From Bacteroidia bacterium (lineage in GTDB: Bacteria; Bacteroidota; Bacteroidia; Flavobacteriales; Flavobacteriaceae), in contig JAUIAA010000031.1 in assembly GCA_030425715.1 (NCBI GenBank), positions 1-12,278 of the forward strand: DNA of 12,278 bases, written 5' to 3'. Of this stretch, positions 7,662-12,278 are shown piece by piece. Positions within the stretch are counted from its first letter, which is position 1. Every line of letters begins with the position of its first letter. The notes below the pieces were generated by a model that saw only the letters and a program-made list of their open reading frames with translations, was not told where the DNA came from and did not search any database. Both the position numbers and the translations under genes were made by a program.

Positions 7662-9032
7662 ATGAGAAAAATATTGATTTTTGGAGCAGGTAGATCTGCT
7701 TCTTCTTTGATTAAGTATTTGTTAGATAAATCAGATGAAGAAAACCTAAATATTGTTATCGTAGATAAGTTTTTAGAACATGCCTTAAAGCTTATCGCAC
7801 AGCACAAAAATGGAGCAGCGAAACAATTGGATATTTTTAACGTGGCAGCAAGAAAACAAGAAATTAGTACTGCTGATATTGTTATTTCTATGTTGCCTGC
7901 CAGGTTCCATATAGAGATTGCGAAAGATTGTTTAGAATTTGGTAAAAATCTAGTAACCGCATCCTATATTTCAGAGGATTTAAAATTGTTGGATACGCAG
8001 GTAAAGGAAAAAGGTTTGGTTTTTATGAATGAAATTGGTTTAGATCCAGGGATTGATCATATGAGTGCCATGCAAGTTATAGATCAGATTAAAGAGAAAG
8101 GAGGTAAAATGCTACTTTTTGAATCGTTTACCGGTGGTTTAGTGGCACCAGAAAGCGATACTAATTTATGGAACTATAAGTTTACCTGGAATCCGCGCAA
8201 TGTGGTCTTGGCTGGACAAGGGGGCGTGGCAAAATTTATTCAAGAAGGCAAGTTTAAATACATTCCTTACCATAAACTATTTAGACGAACTGAATTTTTA
8301 GAGGTGGAAGGTTTTGGTCGTTTTGAAGCCATGGCCAATAGAGATTCCTTAAAGTATAGAGAAATTTATGGTCTCGAAAATATAAAAACCATGTATAGAG
8401 GAACCATCAGAAAAGTTGGTTTTACCAGAGCCTGGAATGTATTTGTGCAATTGGGTATGACTGATGATACCTATACTATGGAAGATTCAGAGCATATGAG
8501 TTACCGCGATTTTACCAATTCATTTTTAGCCTACAGTCCGCACGATTCTGTAGAGTTAAAATTAAGGTATTATTTAAAAATTGACCAAGACGATATTTTA
8601 TGGGATAAATTATTAGAGTTGGATTTATTCAATCCGCATAAAATGGTTGGTTTAAAAAACGCAACTCCTGCCGAAATTTTACAAAAAATATTGATGGATA
8701 AATGGACTTTAGCACCTGAGGATAAAGACATGATTGTGATGTACCATAAATTTGGCTATGAATGTAATGGAGAGAAAAAGCAAATAGAATCGAATATGGT
8801 GGTAATTGGAGAAGACCAAACCTTTACCGCAATGGCAAAAACGGTGGGTTTGCCTGTTGCTATTGCCGCTCTTAAAATTTTAAATGGAGCAATTACAAAA
8901 CCAGGAGTACAGTTGCCAATTACAAAAGAGGTTTACGAACCTATTTTAAAAGAATTGCAGCAATATGGTGTGGTTTTTAACGAAAAAGAAGTACCTTATT
9001 TAGGTTATAATCTTTTTAATTTGGGAGCGTAG
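7662..9032 (+). CDS. Saccharopine dehydrogenase family protein
   Basis: A 456-residue cytoplasmic oxidoreductase of the saccharopine dehydrogenase family. The N-terminal Rossmann fold starts KILIFGAGRSASSL (3-16), with the nucleotide-binding Gly-x-Gly. The family signature EIGLDPGIDHMSAMQ (125-139) marks the domain junction, and FTGGLVAPESDTNLWNYKFTW (157-177) is the conserved substrate-domain motif. Length is close to the fungal glutamate-forming enzyme (Lys9, about 446 residues), which handles alpha-aminoadipate semialdehyde, glutamate and saccharopine. In bacteria the likely role is lysine catabolism through saccharopine, but no lysine gene lies nearby. A related alternative is a carboxynorspermidine-synthase-type enzyme of polyamine synthesis, which is usually somewhat shorter. 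Start ATG 7662 gives the glycine motif at the usual place. It is transcribed alone, divergent from the DUF423 gene, and its stop is one base from the stop of trmN6. Family sure, exact reaction less so. Confidence 0.87.
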   Translation: MRKILIFGAGRSASSLIKYLLDKSDEENLNIVIVDKFLEHALKLIAQHKNGAAKQLDIFNVAARKQEISTADIVISMLPARFHIEIAKDCLEFGKNLVTASYISEDLKLLDTQVKEKGLVFMNEIGLDPGIDHMSAMQVIDQIKEKGGKMLLFESFTGGLVAPESDTNLWNYKFTWNPRNVVLAGQGGVAKFIQEGKFKYIPYHKLFRRTEFLEVEGFGRFEAMANRDSLKYREIYGLENIKTMYRGTIRKVGFTRAWNVFVQLGMTDDTYTMEDSEHMSYRDFTNSFLAYSPHDSVELKLRYYLKIDQDDILWDKLLELDLFNPHKMVGLKNATPAEILQKILMDKWTLAPEDKDMIVMYHKFGYECNGEKKQIESNMVVIGEDQTFTAMAKTVGLPVAIAALKILNGAITKPGVQLPITKEVYEPILKELQQYGVVFNEKEVPYLGYNLFNLGA

Positions 9033-9033
9033 A

Positions 9034-9747
9034 TTACATTTTTAAATAAAAATCCTGTACCAAACTTTTATACGCTTCGGTATATTGGTGTCGTGCAATT
9101 TCAATAACCAATGTTTCTGTTTTAACGGTTGATTTATGGAATCCCAATTGTAGTAAACTTCTTTTTACCTCAGTGGTTTCGTTACCTTTTACTCTAGTAA
9201 TTCTACTGGGAAACAAGCCAAATTTTTCAGCAAAAGTTAAGAATGCTTTTTCTTCTTTGAAAGGAATGATAAATGCACAAGATCCGTTAGGCGACATTAA
9301 TTTCGCTGTGGCGGATAGTAATTCTTCAAAATTTAAAAAAGCTGTATGCCTAGCCAAGGCACGTTTGGTTTCTAAATTTTTAAAAGTATCGGTGTAAAAA
9401 GGAGGATTACAAATAATTAAATCGTAGGTATCTTCAATTTCTTCTACAAATTCTTGTAAGGAGGCATGGTAGCAAAATAAGCGATCTCCCCAATCGCTAT
9501 TTTCAAAATTTTCAACCGCTTGCTCGTAGGCATTGTCTTCTATTTCTAATGCGTCAATAAGCTCACAATCACTGCGTTGGGCTAGTTGTAAGGCTAATAT
9601 TCCTGTGCCGGTACCTATATCTAAAATGCTATTAATTTTTTCAGGAATTGCAGCCCAAGCACCGAGTAAAATAGCATCTGTTCCCACTTTCATAGCACAT
9701 TTATCTTGCACAATACTAAATTGTTTCAATTGAAATGGAGCAGACAT
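9034..9747 (-). CDS. trmN6: tRNA1(Val) (adenine(37)-N6)-methyltransferase
   Basis: A 237-residue class I SAM-dependent methyltransferase of the TrmN6 (YfiC) family, which in E. coli makes m6A at position 37, beside the anticodon, of tRNA1(Val). The family N-terminus FQLKQFSIVQDKCAMKVGTD (5-24) precedes motif I, ILDIGTGTGILAL (41-53), which binds SAM. The catalytic motif IV IICNPPFY (111-118) is the N6-adenine type. Length is as expected. Its ATG shares one base with the rimM stop (TAATG), so translation is coupled to rimM and the pair forms one operon. It converges on the saccharopine dehydrogenase gene with one base between stops and no room for a separate terminator. NPPF-type methyltransferases can act on other targets, but the N-terminal block makes TrmN6 the best call. 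Confidence 0.9.
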   Translation of the reverse strand: MSAPFQLKQFSIVQDKCAMKVGTDAILLGAWAAIPEKINSILDIGTGTGILALQLAQRSDCELIDALEIEDNAYEQAVENFENSDWGDRLFCYHASLQEFVEEIEDTYDLIICNPPFYTDTFKNLETKRALARHTAFLNFEELLSATAKLMSPNGSCAFIIPFKEEKAFLTFAEKFGLFPSRITRVKGNETTEVKRSLLQLGFHKSTVKTETLVIEIARHQYTEAYKSLVQDFYLKM

Positions 9748-10271
9748 TATAAGTTCATTTCAATTAAACCAGGAGGCGTATCTACCAAGATAATTTTGTT
9801 TTTACGATCTACTTTTTTGATAAAATCGTCAATCATTGGTATTAAAATTTCCTTGCCGTTTACTTCAACTACAAACAAAGCTTGTGCGGTAGCATCATTT
9901 ATGGCAATTATTTTTCCAACTACTCCAAAATTTACATCTTTTAGTACAAATCCAATAACCTCATGAAAATAGAATTTGTTACCAGTGAGCTTTGGTAAAA
10001 ATGCTAAAGGTAAATATACATCACGTTTTAAAAGCGCATCCGCATCTTCTTCTGATTGTACTTCTTCAAATTGTACCCTAAGTTGATTTCCTTTTTGCAA
10101 CAAGCTGGAGCTAATAAAAAAAGGAATAAAATTTTTACCAAGATCAATAAAAACAGCATCTAAATTGGCATACAAATCCGGTTCATCGGTATCTAATTTA
10201 ATAACCAATTCGCCTTTAAAGCTATATTTTCTTACAATTTTACCTAGGTAAAAACAATCTTTTTTTTGCAT
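9747..10271 (-). CDS. rimM: Ribosome maturation factor RimM
   Basis: A 174-residue 16S rRNA processing factor, which binds uS19 and helps assemble the head of the 30S subunit. It has the N-terminal RimM barrel (YLGKIVRKYSFKGELVIKL, 8-26) and a C-terminal PRC-barrel containing FYFHEVIGF, EILIPMIDDFI and the closing DTPPGLIEM, equivalent to the family LPPGLL tail. Full length for the family. It lies 86 bases downstream of rpsP on the same strand, the near-universal rpsP-rimM pairing, but an intrinsic terminator and a candidate promoter lie between them, so it may be expressed separately. It overlaps trmN6 by one base. ATG 10271 is preferred because the KKDCFYLGKIV start is the conserved beginning. 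Confidence 0.96.
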   Translation of the reverse strand: MQKKDCFYLGKIVRKYSFKGELVIKLDTDEPDLYANLDAVFIDLGKNFIPFFISSSLLQKGNQLRVQFEEVQSEEDADALLKRDVYLPLAFLPKLTGNKFYFHEVIGFVLKDVNFGVVGKIIAINDATAQALFVVEVNGKEILIPMIDDFIKKVDRKNKIILVDTPPGLIEMNL

Positions 10272-10290
10272 AGCATGGTAGTGAATTACA

Positions 10291-10298
10291 CAAAATTA
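10291..10298 (-). promoter_or_regulatory. Candidate rimM-trmN6 promoter, -7 element
   Basis: TAATTTTG on the minus strand is an exact TAnnTTTG match, 19 bases upstream of the rimM ATG. A TTG lies 22 bases upstream of it (10323-10321), inside the loop of the rpsP terminator, so the promoter and terminator would physically overlap. Spacing is 3 bases longer than the 19 expected. Confidence 0.45.
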
Positions 10299-10306
10299 CA
10301 ATAAAT

Positions 10307-10338
10307 AAAAAAACCTGATACAAAGGTACCAGGTTTTT
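10307..10338 (-). terminator. Intrinsic terminator after rpsP
   Basis: Arms 10309-10317 (AAAAACCTG) and 10330-10338 (CAGGTTTTT) pair over 9 bp. An A/C mismatch is followed by three more pairs (10319-10321 with 10326-10328) closing a four-base loop. On the minus strand it is followed by seven T (complement of 10307-10313). It begins 19 bases after the rpsP stop. It should end or attenuate rpsP transcripts before rimM. Confidence 0.85.
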
Positions 10339-10357
10339 AAAATAGAATAAAAAATTC

Positions 10358-10942
10358 TTATTTTTCTTCTTTAGCCTCTTCCGCAGCGTCTTCAATAGTT
10401 TGAGGAGCTTCTTCTTCAGTAGCTTCGGCAGCTTTTGCTTCCGCCTCCGCAGCAGCTTTCGCATCTGCTTCTACTTTGATTGCAGCATTTTCAGCTTCTT
10501 CAGCAGCAGCTTTACGTTTTGCGTTTACTTCTTTTTCTGCTTCTAAAATTTTTGCATTTTCAGCATCTTTAGCATTCGCTAATGAGTTTTCTTTAGCACT
10601 TACTTTAGCAGCTTTTTCTTCTAACCAAGCATTGAATTTTTCATTGGCTTGCTCTTCCGTTAAAGCACCTTTACGTACACCACCTAATAAGTGATTTTTT
10701 AACAATGCACCTTTGTATGATAATAATGCTTTCGCAGTATCTGTAGGTTGTGCACCATTTTGTAACCATTTTACAGCAGCATCCACATCTAAATCAATAG
10801 TTGCTGGGTTGGTGTTTGGATTGTAAGTCCCTAATTTTTCTAAAGATTTACCATCACGTTTTGCACGAGAATCTGCAGCAACCACCCAATAAAATGGTTT
10901 GCCTTTTTTACCGTGTCTTTGTAGTCTGATTTTTACTGACAT
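10358..10942 (-). CDS. rpsP: 30S ribosomal protein bS16 with long C-terminal tail
   Basis: A 194-residue small-subunit ribosomal protein. Residues 1 to about 80 are a standard S16: VKIRLQRHGKKGKPFYWVV (3-21), ADSRAKRDGKSLEKLGTYNP (23-42), then KWLQNGAQPTDTAKALL (58-74). Most bacterial S16 proteins stop near residue 80-90. Here a second conserved-looking stretch (about 81-113, LLGGVRKGALTEEQANEKFNAWLEEKA) is followed by about 80 residues made mainly of Ala, Glu and Lys, probably helical and highly charged. I recall similar tails in other Bacteroidota S16 proteins; their role is not known to me. Start ATG 10942 opens with the universal MSVKIRLQR. It is preceded by a promoter-like element and a small hairpin in the leader, and followed by a terminator, so it can be a single-gene unit divergent from dnaE. 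Confidence 0.97.
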   Translation of the reverse strand: MSVKIRLQRHGKKGKPFYWVVAADSRAKRDGKSLEKLGTYNPNTNPATIDLDVDAAVKWLQNGAQPTDTAKALLSYKGALLKNHLLGGVRKGALTEEQANEKFNAWLEEKAAKVSAKENSLANAKDAENAKILEAEKEVNAKRKAAAEEAENAAIKVEADAKAAAEAEAKAAEATEEEAPQTIEDAAEEAKEEK

Positions 10943-10957
10943 TTTTTGTTAAATTTT

Positions 10958-10972
10958 AAGGTTCTCGACCTT
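10958..10972 (-). promoter_or_regulatory. Small hairpin in the rpsP leader
   Basis: AAGGT (10958-10962) and ACCTT (10968-10972) can pair around a five-base loop in the predicted rpsP 5' leader, 15 bases before the ATG. Ribosomal-protein leaders often carry such structures for feedback control, but a single 5-bp stem is weak evidence. Confidence 0.3.
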
Positions 10973-10989
10973 TGTTATTAATAAGGGCG

Positions 10990-10997
10990 CAAAATTA
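10990..10997 (-). promoter_or_regulatory. Candidate rpsP promoter, -7 element
   Basis: TAATTTTG on the minus strand is an exact TAnnTTTG match, 47 bases upstream of the rpsP ATG, implying a leader of about 40 bases that contains the hairpin at 10958-10972. CTT occupies the -33 position, so the upstream half is poor. Confidence 0.5.
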
Positions 10998-11010
10998 ATA
11001 AATATTTTTG

Positions 11011-11030
11011 ATTATGAAGCTATTATGAAG
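11011..11030. repeat. Short direct repeat between rpsP and dnaE
   Basis: ATTATGAAG occurs at 11011-11019 and again at 11022-11030, an 11-base period, about one helical turn. It lies just upstream of the predicted rpsP promoter in the 238-base divergent region. Two sites on one face of the helix could bind a regulator, but A+T-rich DNA yields such repeats by chance. The rest of 11031-11180 shows no exact promoter element for dnaE, only a 5-bp inverted repeat (CCTTA/TAAGG, 11107-11122). Confidence 0.4.
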
Positions 11031-11180
11031 TGAATTTATTGTAAATTGTTTAAAGGATGTATTTTAAAAATTTTGAACTACGCCAGTTTTCTATGTTGAT
11101 AAATAGCCTTAAAAACCTAAGGTGTAAAGCGAAGTTTTTTCTACTTTTAAAAACTTAAATTTACTCGAAAGAACTACTAC

Positions 11181-12278
11181 ATGTATTTAATTTTTGATAC
11201 AGAAACCACTGGATTACCGAAAAATTGGAACGCCCCCATTACCGATGTTGATAACTGGCCTAGGTGTGTACAAATAGCTTGGCAGTTGCATGATGAAATG
11301 GGGCAACTGGTAGAAGCACAAGATTACTTAATTAAACCAGATGGTTTTAATATTCCTTATGATGCAGAGCAAATACATGGTATTTCTACGCTTTTGGCGG
11401 AAGAAAAAGGGATAGAGTTAACTAAAGCCTTACAATTGTTTAACGAGGCTTTGGCTAAAACCAAGTTTGTAGTAGGTCAGAATGTAAATTTTGATTTAAA
11501 CATTATGGGTTGTGAATTTCACCGATTAGGGGTGGAATCGAACTTAATGGAGTTGCCTGTTTTAGATACTTGTACAGAAAAAACGGCTTTATTGTGCCAA
11601 ATACCAGGAGGTAGAGGCGGTAAATTTAAATTGCCAACGCTTACCGAATTACACGAAAAATTATTTGGAGCACCATTTGCAGAAGCACATAATGCAACTG
11701 CCGATGTAGAAGCTACTACCAGATGTTTTTTGGAGCTGATTAGAATTCAAAATTTTACCGCTACCGATCTTCAAACCAACGATGCATACTTTAGAGATTT
11801 TATTGCTAAAAATGAGAAACCCATTGCATTAGTTGGATTAAAGCATAGCAATTTAAAAAGAGAAAGTAAAAAACTTGCAGAGAAAAAGAACAAAACCAAT
11901 GCTGATGTTGGTGCTGTTGATAGTACCCAAAAACAAGCATTGGCCGCTGCTGCGTTTTCTCATTTACACAATCATTCGCAGTTTTCCATATTACAATCTA
12001 CTTCTAGTGTTGCCAACTTGGTAAAAGCAGCCGTAGAAAATAAAATGCCTGCTGTAGCCTTAACAGATACAGGGAATATGATGGGTGCTTTTGTTTTTGT
12101 GAAAGAGGTTTTAAATTACAATAAAAGCGCAGCAAACCCAATCAAACCAATATTGGGTTGTGAGTTTAATATTTGTGAAGATCATCTAAACAAAAGTGTT
12201 AAAGATAATGGCTACCAGGTGGTTATCTTAGCAAAAAATAAAAATGGGTATCATAATTTAGCTAAAATGGCGTCTATA
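11181..12278 (+). CDS. dnaE: DNA polymerase III alpha subunit with fused N-terminal exonuclease, 3'-partial
   Basis: The first 366 codons of the replicative polymerase catalytic subunit; the frame is open to the window end. Residues 1 to about 190 form a DnaQ-like DEDDh 3'-5' exonuclease: FDTETTG (5-11, Asp6/Glu8), GQNVNFDLN (99-107, Asp105) and HNATADVEA (170-178, His170/Asp175), all four acidic residues plus the His present. A Lys-rich linker (about 205-255) joins it to the PHP domain: SHLHNHSQFSILQS (260-273) and VALTDTGNMMGAFVF (292-306). The palm and fingers lie outside. The fusion supplies proofreading within the alpha subunit. In the PHP domain, TDTGN has Thr297 where active PHP domains usually have a metal-binding His (TDHG), so the PHP site may be inactive. 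Start ATG 11181 opens directly into the exonuclease strand. PolC is excluded because there the exonuclease is inserted inside the PHP domain. Divergent from rpsP. Confidence 0.93.
   Translation, partial: MYLIFDTETTGLPKNWNAPITDVDNWPRCVQIAWQLHDEMGQLVEAQDYLIKPDGFNIPYDAEQIHGISTLLAEEKGIELTKALQLFNEALAKTKFVVGQNVNFDLNIMGCEFHRLGVESNLMELPVLDTCTEKTALLCQIPGGRGGKFKLPTLTELHEKLFGAPFAEAHNATADVEATTRCFLELIRIQNFTATDLQTNDAYFRDFIAKNEKPIALVGLKHSNLKRESKKLAEKKNKTNADVGAVDSTQKQALAAAAFSHLHNHSQFSILQSTSSVANLVKAAVENKMPAVALTDTGNMMGAFVFVKEVLNYNKSAANPIKPILGCEFNICEDHLNKSVKDNGYQVVILAKNKNGYHNLAKMASI

Noticed and set aside
7604..7807. Minus-strand open frame overlapping the start of the saccharopine dehydrogenase gene
   Set aside because: It is a shadow of the real gene, with no recognisable domain and no promoter of its own.
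10476..10694. Open frame on the plus strand antisense to rpsP
   Set aside because: Ala/Ser/Phe-rich translation is the mirror of the GCA/GAA-rich rpsP tail; no start context or homology.
11107..11140. CCTTA/TAAGG inverted repeat followed by a T-run before dnaE
   Set aside because: Five-base stem, T-run 12 bases away, and no rightward gene upstream that would need termination here.
1..12278. Defence system, mobile element, CRISPR array or novel gene cassette
   Set aside because: Every long frame belongs to a recognised housekeeping or catabolic family, intergenic regions are short (largest 238 bases), and no transposase, integrase, terminal repeat or regularly spaced repeat was found.

Overview
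The window looks like a chromosomal segment of a flavobacterium (Bacteroidota, Flavobacteriia). The DNA is A+T-rich. Five genes have the Bacteroidota -7 promoter element TAnnTTTG just upstream, and Shine-Dalgarno sequences are weak or absent. Several proteins have features I associate with flavobacteria: bS16 with a long acidic/alanine-rich tail, DnaE starting with a fused exonuclease domain, and an ATP-type PEP carboxykinase. I see no phage, insertion sequence, CRISPR, tRNA or rRNA.

Left (1-4286, + strand): a xylose-use operon. It holds xylA (xylose isomerase, 5' end outside the window), a small DoxX-type membrane protein, a sugar-porter (XylE/AraE-like) H+ symporter and a mutarotase (GalM family), with gaps of 1, 31 and 14 nt. 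The transporter imports the sugar, the mutarotase interconverts its anomers and XylA makes xylulose. xylA is broken as written by a 17-bp imperfect tandem duplication; removing either copy restores the frame. The two copies differ only at third codon positions, which points to two alleles joined together (assembly or recombination) rather than ordinary decay.

Middle (4343-9032): dinB (+) converges on pckA (-) at a strong hairpin terminator. Upstream of pckA lies a DUF423 membrane protein (-), and diverging from it is a saccharopine-dehydrogenase-family gene (+). That gene ends one base from the oppositely oriented trmN6.

Right (9034-12278): rpsP, rimM and trmN6 run on the minus strand as a ribosome/tRNA maturation cluster. 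A terminator hairpin follows rpsP, and a candidate promoter for rimM-trmN6 lies immediately after it. rimM and trmN6 overlap by one base (TAATG). Diverging from rpsP is dnaE, the replicative polymerase alpha subunit. Its visible 366 codons encode a DEDDh proofreading exonuclease fused to a PHP domain, and the gene runs off the window.

Nearly all of this is core or catabolic gene content. I did not find a new defence or mobile system. The points most worth a second look are the xylA duplication, the exonuclease-PHP fusion in DnaE with a changed metal-site residue, the extra periplasmic loop in the sugar transporter, and the compact terminator-promoter between rpsP and rimM.
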